Below, in pieces: positions 38,573-47,679 of a stretch of 64,000 nucleotides of DNA; positions within the stretch are counted from its first letter, which is position 1; each line of letters opens with the position of its first letter. Source of the DNA: Dyella_B acidisoli. Its GTDB lineage: Bacteria > Pseudomonadota > Gammaproteobacteria > Xanthomonadales > Rhodanobacteraceae. The translations under genes and the position numbers were made by a program. The notes under the pieces are model-generated. The model ran no database searches, was not told where the DNA came from, and saw only the letters and a list, made by a program, of their open reading frames with translations. The stretch is taken from the NCBI RefSeq assembly GCF_049532895.1, contig NZ_CP064031.1:2976001-3040000 (forward strand). The letters run 5' to 3'.

Positions 38573-38718
38573 GGTTTGTCCTCCCCCACCCGGATTGGGT
38601 GTGGAAGGCATCATCTGCTTATGACTGGTCCCGCGGCAGGCGCAGGCGTCATTCGTCGAATCTGACAAGCGTCATATGGCGGGGAGATCACCGCGAAAGT
38701 CCTCGCTCTCACCTCACG

Positions 38719-38804
38719 GCCGTCATTCCCGCGAAAGCAGGAATCCATTTTGCTCAGATGCATCCTTGAAAATGGATTCCCGCTTTCGCGGGAATGACGG
38801 CCGT
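38719..38804. repeat. REPIN of family B
   Basis: The same two-armed structure and spacer as 32459-32539, with one arm changed to GCGAAAGCAGGAATC. It lies between the slipin stop and the 53-aa gene. Confidence 0.9.
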
Positions 38805-38830
38805 AACGAAACACACGCTTTCACGACAAG

Positions 38831-39580
38831 TTATGTAGATTTGTCGATCAAGGGCTTCAACAAATCCAACGGCAGCGGAAACACGATGGTGCTGGATTGC
38901 CCGCTGCTGGACATGCTCGCCAAGGTCTGCAGATACCGCAATTGCAACGCCTGCGGCTGCTCTGACAGCTTGGCTGCGGCATCGCGCAGTTTTTCGGCGG
39001 CTTGCAGTTCGCCATCGGCATGGATCACTTTCGCACGACGTTCGCGCTCCGCCTCAGCCTGGCGGGCGATCGCGCGCACCATGGTCTCGTTGAGGTCCAC
39101 GTCTTTGATTTCGACGTTGGTGATCTTGATACCCCAGGGATCGGTCGCTTCATCCAAGATCTGCTGCAAGCTGTGATTGATCGAATCGCGCTGCGAGAGA
39201 ATTTCATCCAGTTCATGCTGACCGAGCACCGAGCGCAAACGCGTCTGCGAAAGTTGACTGGTCGCCTGGTAGAAATTCTCCACTTTCAGCACCGATTTGT
39301 CCGGCTCCATCACACGGAAATACACCACCGCGTTCACTCGCACGGAAACGTTGTCGCGTGAGATCACATCTTGTGGTGGTACATCCATCACGGTCACGCG
39401 CAGATCCACCCGTATCATCCGCTGCACGAGCGGCACCAGGATCACCAAGCCTGGCCCTTTTGTGCCGGTATAGCGGCCCAGCGTCAGCACCACGCCGCGC
39501 TGGTATTCCGGCAACACCTTGATCGACGAAGACAGCAACGCAATCACGAAGATCACGATAACGCCAGCAAAACCGATCAT
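38831..39580 (-). CDS. SPFH/stomatin-like protein (slipin)
   Basis: 249 residues: an N-terminal membrane hairpin or anchor (1-18), an SPFH domain (about 20-190; Y-Q-R-G-V-V-L-T-L-G-R, G-P-G-L-V-I-L-V-P, P-W-G-I-K-I-T-N-V-E-I-K-D-V-D-L), then an Ala/Glu-rich coiled coil (E-A-E-R-E-R-R-A-K-V-I-H-A-D-G-E-L-Q) and a hydrophobic tail. Slipins oligomerise on membranes and pair with NfeD proteases; here the ATG overlaps the nfeD stop (ATGA), with GGAG upstream, so the two are translationally coupled. Confidence 0.95.
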   Translation of the reverse strand: MIGFAGVIVIFVIALLSSSIKVLPEYQRGVVLTLGRYTGTKGPGLVILVPLVQRMIRVDLRVTVMDVPPQDVISRDNVSVRVNAVVYFRVMEPDKSVLKVENFYQATSQLSQTRLRSVLGQHELDEILSQRDSINHSLQQILDEATDPWGIKITNVEIKDVDLNETMVRAIARQAEAERERRAKVIHADGELQAAEKLRDAAAKLSEQPQALQLRYLQTLASMSSSGQSSTIVFPLPLDLLKPLIDKST

Positions 39581-40983
39581 GAAGTTTCTCCTTCGCCCGT
39601 ACGTAACGCAGCCACCCGCAACAGCAAGCCGTAGCGGCCGGTGATTCGCACTTGCGTACCGGCGGGAAGCGCCGCCTCGCTTTGCACGCGCCAGCGTTCG
39701 CCGCCGATGCGCGCCCATCCTTCGCCACCCGCAACCACGGCCTGCAGCAGTTCGCCGGTGTCTTGCAGCATCTGTTCCTCGCCATTGAATGCGCGCGCGC
39801 GGCGTGCGCGCATCACCAGTCGCAGCAGCATGGCCAGAATGGCCATCGCGCAGAAGGCGATGCCTGCAATCACGCCAACATTCACCGTATAGCCCGGCAC
39901 GTCGGTACGAAACAGCATGATCGAACCCAACACGAAGGCGATCACGCCACCTACGCCGAGCACGCCGGCCGTAGGCACGAACACTTCCGCCAATAGCAGG
40001 GCCACACCCAGTGCCATCAGCGTGAGCCCGGCATAACTCACTGGCAGCAGTTGCAGCGCGTACAAGCCGATCAACAAGCAGATGCCTCCGGTAACGCCCG
40101 GATAGAACGAACCTGGATGAAACGCTTCCAGGATCAAGCCGTAAATGCCGGCGAGCAACAAGACGTAAGCGATGGTGGGATTAGTGATGATGCCGAGAAA
40201 GCGCGCGCGCCAGTCGGGCGGATAGTCGCGCAACGGCAAGCCACGCAAAGCCAATGTGATAGTGCCGCCATTCACGCGTACGACGCGTCCATCCGCCTGC
40301 GCCAGCAGCGCATCGCTATCGACTGCAATGAAGTCAACCACATGTTGCGCTACGGCTTCGCTGGCCGTAAGCGTCGCCGCACCGCGCACCGCTTGCTCAG
40401 CCCATGTCGCGTTGCGTCCATGCATTTGCGCAAGCGCGCGAATGTTGGCGATAGCGTCATTGAGTATCTTGTTGGCTTCCGCATCGGCGACGGGATGAGT
40501 GCCAGCCTTGTCGCTGGATTTACTCGACGAAGGCGCAGCGCTGTCCAACGGCGACGGCATCGGCGTAGGACCGCCCAATTCGACGGGCGTAGCTGCACCG
40601 ACATGCGTGGCCGGTGCCATGGCCGCGATCGGACACGCATAAAGAATGTACGTGCCCGCGGAAGCAGCGCGTGCGCCGCTGGGTGCCACGTAACCAAGTA
40701 CTGGAATTTTCGCCGCCAGAATGCCGCCAATGATGTCGCGCATCGATTCCAGCAATCCGCCTGGCGTATCCATTTGCAGCACGATCGCTTTCGCACCTTG
40801 GTCGGTGGCACGCTGGATGGCGTTGTCGACATATTCGGCCGCAGCCGGGCCGATCGGACCGTTCAGTTCGATGCGCGCAACGAAGGCTTCGCTTGCCGGC
40901 GCTTCGGACGTCGAGCGCGTCCAGGCCAGCGCCAGTGCGGCGCATAGCGCGGCTCCCCACACGATCCATGCTTTCCGTGACAT
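39577..40983 (-). CDS. NfeD family ClpP-like membrane serine protease
   Basis: 468 residues: a signal or anchor at 1-20, a ClpP-like protease domain at about 35-245 (D-T-P-G-G-L, then A-A-S-A-G-T-Y-I with the candidate nucleophilic Ser), four to five transmembrane helices at about 265-395, and a C-terminal NfeD OB-fold (G-E-x-W-R-V-Q-S-E, about 410-460). This long form is known to cleave the hydrophobic tail of its partner stomatin, which is encoded by the overlapping next gene. GAGGAG lies 8 nt before the start. Likely membrane quality control; physiological trigger unknown. Confidence 0.93.
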   Translation of the reverse strand: MSRKAWIVWGAALCAALALAWTRSTSEAPASEAFVARIELNGPIGPAAAEYVDNAIQRATDQGAKAIVLQMDTPGGLLESMRDIIGGILAAKIPVLGYVAPSGARAASAGTYILYACPIAAMAPATHVGAATPVELGGPTPMPSPLDSAAPSSSKSSDKAGTHPVADAEANKILNDAIANIRALAQMHGRNATWAEQAVRGAATLTASEAVAQHVVDFIAVDSDALLAQADGRVVRVNGGTITLALRGLPLRDYPPDWRARFLGIITNPTIAYVLLLAGIYGLILEAFHPGSFYPGVTGGICLLIGLYALQLLPVSYAGLTLMALGVALLLAEVFVPTAGVLGVGGVIAFVLGSIMLFRTDVPGYTVNVGVIAGIAFCAMAILAMLLRLVMRARRARAFNGEEQMLQDTGELLQAVVAGGEGWARIGGERWRVQSEAALPAGTQVRITGRYGLLLRVAALRTGEGETS

Positions 40984-41095
40984 GACGCTGGCTCCTCGCC
41001 GACATGCTCACTGCGCAGCCGTCGCGTGTGGCGGCTGTGGAAAGGATATTACGCTGATGTGTTCGAGGGTGCGTCTGCAGGGCCCCTCTTGCTTA

Positions 41096-41646
41096 GGCCT
41101 GATTAGCGTCTTGCCTCAGTTGGGCATGTTGTGGTGTTGGGGCATTGCCTGCGGCGCTTCCGGTCGCGAAGCGACCGGGTCACTTTTCTTTGCTGGCCCA
41201 AAGAAAAGTAACCCAAAGAAATGGCCTAACAGGCTCACAGCATGGGTAGGGTAAAAGCCTGAACGTCTATGGCTAGATCGAAGGTTGCCCGCCCAGGTTC
41301 AATGCCCCCGCTATACCGCGAGGCGTCGAAGCCCTGAGGGCTTAAAGCGCGCCTGCCGACAGGTTGAGCTTTGCCGAGGTCTGCCAGATCTGCCTTAAGT
41401 CCTCAGCGCTTCGACGCCTCGCGGTATAGCGGGGTGGTGGAAGCTTGGCCCGCTAACGATCAATGCATGGCGTAATCGTTCGAGCTTGTAACCTGCGTAG
41501 TGCCATGAGCTTTTGAGGCCATTTCTTTGGGTTACTTTTCTTTGGGCCAGCAAAGAAAAGTGACCCGGTCGCTTCGCGACCGGAAGCGCCGCAGGCAATG
41601 ATGACACTCACGACATGCCCAACTGAGGCAAGACGCTAATCAGGCC
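41096..41646. repeat. 551-bp imperfect palindromic element, copy 1
   Basis: The ends GGCCTGATTAGCGTCTTGCC and their complement are inverted, and pairing continues inwards: a CTTTTCTTTG-CTGGCC-CAAAGAAAAG hairpin in each arm, then CTATACCGCGAGGCGTCGAAG facing its complement near 41315 and 41415. There is no credible gene; translations such as F-F-A-G-P-K-K-S-N-P-K-K-W are spurious products of this repeat. A second copy is at 58817-59364 and a degenerate half-copy near 47490-47640. Confidence 0.85.
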
Positions 41647-41666
41647 CCAAAGAGAGAGGAGCGCAA

Positions 41667-43328
41667 TCACTTCCCGACGTAATCCACGCGCCAGATCGAG
41701 TTCGAACCATCATCGGTCACCAGCAATGAACCATCCGTCGCCGTAGTAAGGCTTACCGGCCTGCCCCACACGCGCCCATCCGGCAGCACGAAACCAGTGA
41801 GGAAATCCTGGTACTCGCCGCTTGCCTTGCTGGTGTGATGGCGCGGAATGCGGATCACTTCATAACCCACACGCGTAGCTTTGTTCCACGAACCGTGTTC
41901 GGCCGCGAACAGATCGCCATGGTATTCGGACGGGAAATGGCTGGCTTCGTAGAACGTGATCTGCAGCGATGCATTGTGCGGCTGCAAAATCACGTCGGGG
42001 GTGATCACTTTGTTCTGCAGCTCCGGATGCTTGCCCTTGTGGCGTGGGTCCTGGTGGCCGCCCATGTACCACCACGGCCATCCGTAGAAACCGCCTTCGC
42101 TTACGGCAGTAATGTAGTCGGGCACAAGATTGTCACCCAGGCCATCGCGCTCGTTGACGGTGGTCCATAGCTGCCCGTTCTTCGGATCGATCGCAATGCC
42201 AGATGGATTGCGGATACCCCATGCGTGCACGCGCATGTTGGAACCATCGGGATCGAACGCGAGAATGTTTGCGCGATGTTTTTCCTCCGGCGTCGTATCC
42301 GGATCATCCACGTTGGATGCCGAACCCACTGCGACAAACAGTGTTTTGTTGTCGCGCGAAAACGCCAAATCGCGTGTCCAATGTCCGCCCGCGGGCAAAT
42401 CGGCAATATGCTCGGCCGATCCGCGCGCCTTCAGATCTCCGTTGCGATAAGGAAAACGCAACACCGCATTCGTGTCGCCGATATACACCCATTGCGGGTC
42501 CGGCCCTGTCGGATAGAACGCAATACCGTATGGCTTATCCAGGTTCGCAACGAATATGGACGTCTGCGCCGGCTTGCCGTCGGCGGTCATGCCGCGATAA
42601 ACACGGATCTGCCCGCTGCCGCTTTCAGCAAGAAAAATGTCGCCATCGGGTGCAGTGCGAATCACGCGCGGCGTATCCAGCCCTTCCGCATAAAGGTTCA
42701 CTTTGAAGCCCGGCGGCGCTATGGGCAACGTGCCCTCCGGACGCGACGTCATCTCCGGCCCGTTGCTGGCCGAATGCGTGGCATAAGGTGCCGGCAGATC
42801 GGCGAGCGTGATCTTGCGTGTCACGCCAGGAGCTTCGTAACGGAAATCGGTGAACGGCGGGGTCGGCGGCGGCGTGTGGACGGGCGAGCCGGCCATAGCA
42901 GTTTGTTGTGTGGCAACAACCTTCACCGAGGGCAGCGTCTTCAGGTAGGCAACGATCTGCCACCGCACTTGCTCCGGCAACGCTGCCCAGGACGGCATGC
43001 CATCTTTCACGTCCCCCTTGGTGATGAACCAGAACAGCGCGCCTTCCGTTGTCTGTTGTGCAGGCCCTTGCCGCAACGAGGGAATATTGCCAGCGCCCTG
43101 CCCTGCAGCACCATGGCAGCTGGCGCAGTACGTTGCATACGAATTGCCGCCGGCGTGGATGGCATCGACCTGCCCGTGATACGGGTTGGCGACCGAAGCT
43201 GCAGCGCTCGGCACGTGATGAAAGGTTTCCTGCGCCTGCACGATAGTTGTCAGCAACCCCACGCAACCGGCCCATGCAAGGCAAACCACGCGGGATGATA
43301 TCGACGACACCGAAGAATGCTTAGCCAT
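41667..43328 (-). CDS. cytochrome c-fused PQQ-type sugar (sorbosone-like) dehydrogenase
   Basis: 553 residues. A signal peptide (about 1-32, ending V-Q-A-Q) and an N-terminal c-type haem site Cys68-x-x-Cys71-His72 (Y-C-A-S-C-H-G) with a distal G-M-P-S-W Met ligand. A six-bladed propeller follows from about 205 (N-L-Y-A-E-G-L-D-T-P-R, P-Y-G-I-A-F-Y, G-I-R-N-P-S-G-I-A, G-W-P-W-W-Y-M-G-G, A-A-E-H-G-S-W-N), typical of glucose/sorbosone dehydrogenases that use PQQ. It probably oxidises an aldose or polyol in the periplasm and passes electrons to its own haem. AGAGG lies 6 nt before the ATG. No pqq biosynthesis genes are in the window. Substrate unknown. Confidence 0.9.
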   Translation of the reverse strand: MAKHSSVSSISSRVVCLAWAGCVGLLTTIVQAQETFHHVPSAAASVANPYHGQVDAIHAGGNSYATYCASCHGAAGQGAGNIPSLRQGPAQQTTEGALFWFITKGDVKDGMPSWAALPEQVRWQIVAYLKTLPSVKVVATQQTAMAGSPVHTPPPTPPFTDFRYEAPGVTRKITLADLPAPYATHSASNGPEMTSRPEGTLPIAPPGFKVNLYAEGLDTPRVIRTAPDGDIFLAESGSGQIRVYRGMTADGKPAQTSIFVANLDKPYGIAFYPTGPDPQWVYIGDTNAVLRFPYRNGDLKARGSAEHIADLPAGGHWTRDLAFSRDNKTLFVAVGSASNVDDPDTTPEEKHRANILAFDPDGSNMRVHAWGIRNPSGIAIDPKNGQLWTTVNERDGLGDNLVPDYITAVSEGGFYGWPWWYMGGHQDPRHKGKHPELQNKVITPDVILQPHNASLQITFYEASHFPSEYHGDLFAAEHGSWNKATRVGYEVIRIPRHHTSKASGEYQDFLTGFVLPDGRVWGRPVSLTTATDGSLLVTDDGSNSIWRVDYVGK

Positions 43329-43472
43329 GAGCTGCCTCTGATCGCGAACAACAGAAACATCGCAACGCGATCCTTGCGCCGCACACCGCTACGGATTGTC
43401 AGACGTTTGATGTTGCAGTGAGATGCACGATGCTACGGGAAGCTTGCCCGATCACGTCATCCCTGCCATAGG

Positions 43473-43697
43473 TCACGCCTCTGAGTCGTCGTCCGATTCC
43501 ACGTCGATTTCACGGAAGTAATGGTCGATCAGGCCTTTCGCCTCTTCTTCCCAGCGCGCTGAGCCGCCGCTCGCGATGATGTGGCGGTGGGGATCATCCG
43601 GAAAATAGATCACGCCGCTGCGCGAATCGGCGCCGCCGTTGTAGCCGTGTTCGAACTTGATGCCGCGATACTCGCCGAATTGCTGCTCGGAGCTCAT
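43473..43697 (-). CDS. small hypothetical protein, 74 aa
   Basis: Starts M-S-S-E-Q-Q-F-G-E-Y-R-G-I-K-F and ends in a strongly acidic tail (D-V-E-S-D-D-D-S-E-A). Soluble, no signal peptide, no recognised domain. An upstream extension of the frame passes through a REP element and is not believed. The ribosome site is weak. Codon use resembles the neighbours, which favours a real gene. Confidence 0.55.
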   Translation of the reverse strand: MSSEQQFGEYRGIKFEHGYNGGADSRSGVIYFPDDPHRHIIASGGSARWEEEAKGLIDHYFREIDVESDDDSEA

Positions 43698-43744
43698 GCG
43701 TGACAGGCCTGCTGGTGATGGGTCATCAGCAGGCAAGTGTATCC

Positions 43745-43821
43745 GTAGGTTGGGTTGGGTTAGCGCAGCGTAACCCAACAATGCGCCTCGAACATGTTGG
43801 GTTACGCTGCGATAACCCAAC
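43745..43821. repeat. REP family C pair
   Basis: GGGTTAGCGCAGCGTAACCC and GTTGGGTTACGCTGCGATAACCCAAC, each an internal palindrome and both related to each other and to 38325-38402. It lies between two minus-strand small genes. Confidence 0.8.
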
Positions 43822-43849
43822 GATTGGCGCCCAGCCAACGAAAATCTGA

Positions 43850-44218
43850 TTAGAAGCTACGCGCCCGGCTGACGCTGGGCGCCAGTGGCCGATGGTCAGA
43901 AACTGACACGCTGAGTACCCCCAGCGCGATGCCGATCAACGCCAGCGCCAGGCCGGAAGGCACTGCGGAGAGGAAATGGGCGAGCTTGGCGATGCCGTAC
44001 CAGGAGTGCGGATTGTCCATGTAGGTGCACAGACCAGGGCAGACATTCCGAATCCAGGTCATCACGGGCGGCTGAGCGGTCCAATGACCGTCGTGCAGCC
44101 ACTGCAAGCCCTGAAAACCCAGCCACAGTACCGAGATCATGTTCAGCATTACGGCGGCCAGCCACAGTGAAAGGGACATCCCCTCCAGAGCCAGTACGTG
44201 AAAGCGTGTCGTTGTCAT
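43850..44218 (-). CDS. small inner-membrane protein, 122 aa
   Basis: Starts M-T-T-T-R-F-H, with AGG 10 nt upstream. Two clear transmembrane helices: about 14-36 (S-L-S-L-W-L-A-A-V-M-L-N-M-I-S-V-L-W) and about 80-106 (F-L-S-A-V-P-S-G-L-A-L-A-L-I-G-I-A-L-G-V-L). Between them is a loop with W-I-R-N-V-C-P-G-L-C-T-Y-M, whose two Cys could form a disulphide. Family not recognised. Divergent from the 62-aa gene on the other strand. Confidence 0.65.
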   Translation of the reverse strand: MTTTRFHVLALEGMSLSLWLAAVMLNMISVLWLGFQGLQWLHDGHWTAQPPVMTWIRNVCPGLCTYMDNPHSWYGIAKLAHFLSAVPSGLALALIGIALGVLSVSVSDHRPLAPSVSRARSF

Positions 44219-44368
44219 GGCAAGGCACCTGCGCATCTACGGCATCAGACGCAGGTGAACATGCATATCTCGTGCCTCGACCTGCACACGCTCAAGTTGC
44301 CGGCCAGGCAGCCGATATCCAGCCCATGGACACCGCGTCCGCGTCACCCGCTGCAAGGAGAATCGGTC

Positions 44369-44557
44369 ATGACTCTGTCGATCGTCGAAGAACTGATGCT
44401 GCATAACCTCTCCTGTCCCCAATGCCGCGCCAGCGAGCCCTGCCTGGTTGCCGAGCACATCGAAGACAGCTGGCCCCGGCGCGTTGCTCTGGAAGCTGCC
44501 GCCAGCCTGCGGAAGATCACCGCTCTCGACGAGCCACAGCAGGCAATGGCCTCGTAG
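44369..44557 (+). CDS. small cysteine-motif protein, 62 aa
   Basis: Start set by AAGGAG 8 nt upstream of the ATG. The protein has L-S-C-P-Q-C-R-A-S-E-P-C, a CxxC plus a third Cys, possibly metal-binding, followed by a helical Ala/Glu-rich tail. No family recognised. It ends before a strong intrinsic terminator, so it forms a monocistronic unit. Good translation and termination signals make it more credible than most frames of this size. Confidence 0.6.
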   Translation: MTLSIVEELMLHNLSCPQCRASEPCLVAEHIEDSWPRRVALEAAASLRKITALDEPQQAMAS

Positions 44558-44670
44558 CAACAAATGGCCCGAAAGGACACGTGATTGGCGCTGTCCGGAG
44601 AAAGACAGACAATCGCGGGCGCCGTACGCTCATCAGACATCCACCCTTGATATCAGTCATCCAGACTGAC

Positions 44671-44715
44671 GGCGCTGACGTGATTTCCGCTTCCATGTCA
44701 GCGCCTTCTTTTTTT
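44671..44715 (+). terminator. intrinsic terminator after the 62-aa gene
   Basis: A 9-bp stem GGCGCTGAC (44671-44679) / GTCAGCGCC (44697-44705) followed by TTCTTTTTTT. It also faces the end of the convergent 788-aa regulator gene. Confidence 0.85.
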
Positions 44716-44735
44716 CTGGGGCTTGCGCCCTGCCC

Positions 44736-47102
44736 TCAGAATTCGAACGTCGAAGAGGCAGCCGGCAAGGGACGGTCGCCCGTCAGCTGCTGAGCCGTGC
44801 TGCGGGATTTCTGCCAGGAATCCGTCTGGCCAAGGGCCTGATAGACACGTGCCTCGACCCAGGCGGCACGCCAGTCCGTAGTGCTCCAGGCGGACAGTCG
44901 GCCGCTGATCGCCACCGCCTGATCCACGTGTCCGGTATCCAGCAGGGCCAACGCGTAGGCTTTGCCGACGCTGACGATCACTTCAGGCACGCCCAGCTTG
45001 TCCGCCAGGTTCATGGCGAGTTTCAACTGCTCGATCGCCTTGTCGTGGTTCCCGTCGATCCATGCCTGCGCCGCCTGAGCGCGCACGACATAGATATGGG
45101 TCCATTCGTTCTTCACCGGCAGGTGAGACTCCCACGCCAGCATTGCGGCTATCTCCTGCCGAGCCTGGTCGACCTTGCCGCCACGCTGCAACCCTGCAAT
45201 GCGCACCAGCCACACTTCGGCATAGTCGCGCTGATCGTCTTCCTCCAACACCGGTTTCAGGGCGTCGGATGCCAGCATCGCGGCACGTTCGTTGTCGCCA
45301 CTATCCAGGGCCAGCCTGGCCAGTGATTTGTTTACCTGCGCTCGCAGGCCCGATTCCTTTTCGGCATCGATATCGTTGAGCAAGTGCTCGAACAAAGCCT
45401 TCGCTTCGACCGTGCGCCCGTTATCGGCCAGCGCTGCAGCACGTACTGAAGTCAGTTCATGACGCATGTCGTCGCCGATGAAACCGAAATCCTTACCCTT
45501 TTCGTCCAACGGCCAGAAGCGATCCGTAGTAGCCAGTTCGTCCTGAAACTTCAGCAGCATCTGCTGCGCGTAGGCCAGCGCATCCAATGTCGACAGCAGC
45601 ATCGAACGCATGCCCATGCTCACGAACTGATCATAGGCGTGCTGCAACAAGGTGACCGCTGCATCGGGCTGCGAACGGCGCAAGGCAAGCACCCCCATGT
45701 CGAAATCCGACTTGGTCACGCCAACCAATTCCCCTGCCAGCGAGTAGTTGACGCGAGCATGGCCTAGATCCGCCGTGGCGTCCTCCAGCTTCCACAGAAG
45801 CTGATTAAGGTAGCCGCGAGTGAGATAGGCAGTCGCCAGCGCACCGAAATTCTTTTCTTTTTGCAAGATGCTTATGGCTTGGTCTAACGCACTCTGGCTC
45901 TGCGCCCATTGGCGATTGTTCATATAGATGGAGCCCAGCACGGTAAGGATCTCACCGCGCAATACGGCCTCTTTGTTTTCGGGCAATTGCTTCAGCAACG
46001 CCTGAAGCTGTTGCTGGCAGGCATCGGAACGCCCCTCATCGCATTCGAGCGATGCACGGAAATAGGCAATCTCGTGATTGTTGCGCACATCCGGTGGCGC
46101 TTTCTCTATCAGCTCACGTGCTGTCTGCGGCTGGCCGGCCAGCCGCGCTGCATCGATGCGCTCCAGATATTGCTGCACCGACGAGCCCGGCAACGACTCA
46201 CTACTACTACCCGCGTTGTAGCCCAGTTGCGCCAACAGCAGGTCGCTGGCCGTGCGCGTGGCGGCCAGCACATCGCCGGACGAAGCCTCGGCCTTCCATG
46301 TACGTCCATCCTTGCTCTTCGCATCCAGATCCACGTGCCAGCGATCGCCGGACAATTCCGCACGAGAATGGATCACCAGCGCGAATGAAGAAAGCTTGGC
46401 GCCCGACGTGTCGTCCGTGTCCTTGAGTAGCGTTAGCACTTCCTGACTGCTCTCGGTGGGCACCTTCGCATCGCGCAGACGCGTGGCGATCATGTCCATC
46501 ATGCCAAGGTGCAGCCATTTCCAGTCGTCAGGCGCCACCACCTCCACTGGCAACACCACGGCAGCGCTTCGATTGAACTGGAAATTCGTTTTAGCCGCCC
46601 TGCCACCCAGCATCTGCCATCCGGCATACATAAGGGCGAGCACAAGCGTGCAAAGCAGCGCAACGAATAATGAGCGACGGATCGGCACCACTTTCGGCTG
46701 ACGGCGCGTGGTATTCGTGTCGTCGTGTGTCGTCTCTGCAATCGCCGGCGTGGCTTCGGAGGACTCAGGCTGCTGCAACACCTGTGTTTCCAACGCCCAG
46801 CGATAGCCCACCCGTGCCACGGTCTTGATGCAACGCTGCTCGTTGCCCGCTTCACCCAGCGCACGGCGCAAACGAACGATCGTCTGCGCCAACAGGTTGT
46901 CGCTGACGTCGACACGTCCCCATACCGCTGAAATCAGCTCGTCCTTGCCTACCGGACGCTCGCGGTGTTCCACCAGATACACCAGGCAATCGAACGCACT
47001 GGCTGCCAACTCGATCGACTCGCCGTTGCGGCTCAACTCGCGCGCAAGGGGATTGAGTTGGAACTCGCCGAATCGGTAAATGGTCGCCCCCGTGCTCGTC
47101 AT
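44736..47102 (-). CDS. ToxR/CadC-like winged-helix transmembrane regulator with TPR-rich periplasmic part (paralog 1)
   Basis: 788 residues from the ATG beside I-Y-R-F-G-E-F. The N-terminal OmpR/PhoB-type winged helix is at about 8-105 (L-S-R-N-G-E, V-G-K-D-E-L-I-S-A-V-W-G, V-x-R-L-R-R-A-L, T-V-A-R-V-G-Y-R-W). Then come a Gln/Thr-rich linker, one transmembrane helix at about 145-164 and a 600-residue helical, TPR-like periplasmic domain. The design is that of CadC-type one-component regulators that sense outside the membrane and bind DNA directly. The next gene (47680-50046) is a paralog of the same length, so the two are a tandem duplication. Target and signal unknown. Confidence 0.88.
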   Translation of the reverse strand: MTSTGATIYRFGEFQLNPLARELSRNGESIELAASAFDCLVYLVEHRERPVGKDELISAVWGRVDVSDNLLAQTIVRLRRALGEAGNEQRCIKTVARVGYRWALETQVLQQPESSEATPAIAETTHDDTNTTRRQPKVVPIRRSLFVALLCTLVLALMYAGWQMLGGRAAKTNFQFNRSAAVVLPVEVVAPDDWKWLHLGMMDMIATRLRDAKVPTESSQEVLTLLKDTDDTSGAKLSSFALVIHSRAELSGDRWHVDLDAKSKDGRTWKAEASSGDVLAATRTASDLLLAQLGYNAGSSSESLPGSSVQQYLERIDAARLAGQPQTARELIEKAPPDVRNNHEIAYFRASLECDEGRSDACQQQLQALLKQLPENKEAVLRGEILTVLGSIYMNNRQWAQSQSALDQAISILQKEKNFGALATAYLTRGYLNQLLWKLEDATADLGHARVNYSLAGELVGVTKSDFDMGVLALRRSQPDAAVTLLQHAYDQFVSMGMRSMLLSTLDALAYAQQMLLKFQDELATTDRFWPLDEKGKDFGFIGDDMRHELTSVRAAALADNGRTVEAKALFEHLLNDIDAEKESGLRAQVNKSLARLALDSGDNERAAMLASDALKPVLEEDDQRDYAEVWLVRIAGLQRGGKVDQARQEIAAMLAWESHLPVKNEWTHIYVVRAQAAQAWIDGNHDKAIEQLKLAMNLADKLGVPEVIVSVGKAYALALLDTGHVDQAVAISGRLSAWSTTDWRAAWVEARVYQALGQTDSWQKSRSTAQQLTGDRPLPAASSTFEF

Positions 47103-47679
47103 TGTCCTGCTCTGCGTCGAGCCGTTCGCTGAGGATGATACATGCCAGCCACTCGCCTGGCTGCGCGGTGCGTGGCAGAAGCTATGTTGGTTGGGGTGCA
47201 AACCCCAACCTACGAATGAGCAGCTAGTTCGAAACAGCTTCGGCATACGACGGTGCGACGCTCTTCCAGCGCAAAGCGCTGGTGAAGAGTGCGCGCATGG
47301 ATGCACGCTGCTCTAGTGGGGCCCCATAGGGTGCGGTAAAGGGTCGGAGGATCAGGCCCCTTCAGGGGGCATGGGCACGGATGCCCATGCCTTTTCGCCA
47401 ACACAGGATGTGCTGTCGAAAAGCCCCTCCGATCCTTCACGAACTTGGCAGGCATGGACGCCCGCCAAGCGCACCCTCTGGGGTGCCCTTCTCTTTGGTT
47501 ACTTTCTCTTACTCCGGGCTTCCTGCCCTCCGCCCTTCGGGCCAGCGTGCGCTGTTCGCCCGCGTTCCAGACGCGGGCGTGGGCACGCAAGAGAAAGTGA
47601 CTCGGTCCCTCTAGGGACCGAAAGCGCCGCAGGCAATGCCACAACAACGCAAGATGCAGCAACATCGCCAAGAGACAAT
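47103..47679. other. non-coding gap between the two regulator paralogs, with repeats
   Basis: No believable gene. It contains a REP-A hairpin (47189-47213), an inverted repeat CGCTCTTCCAGCGC-AAA-GCGCTGGTGAAGAG (about 47255-47291) and, from about 47490 to 47640, a degenerate half of the 550-bp palindromic element, with the stem TCGGTCCC-TCTA-GGGACCGA at 47602-47621. Any promoter for the first paralog must lie near 47103-47180. Confidence 0.6.
47189..47213. repeat. REP family A, single hairpin
   Basis: GGTTGGGG-TGCAAA-CCCCAACC followed by TAC. An intact copy of the site used by the insertion sequence at 28213 and 59845. Confidence 0.85.

Noticed and set aside
41140..41254. Translation containing F-F-A-G-P-K-K-S-N-P-K-K-W
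   Set aside because: A recurrent spurious product of the palindromic repeat; the same peptide appears at the other copy and there is no ribosome site.
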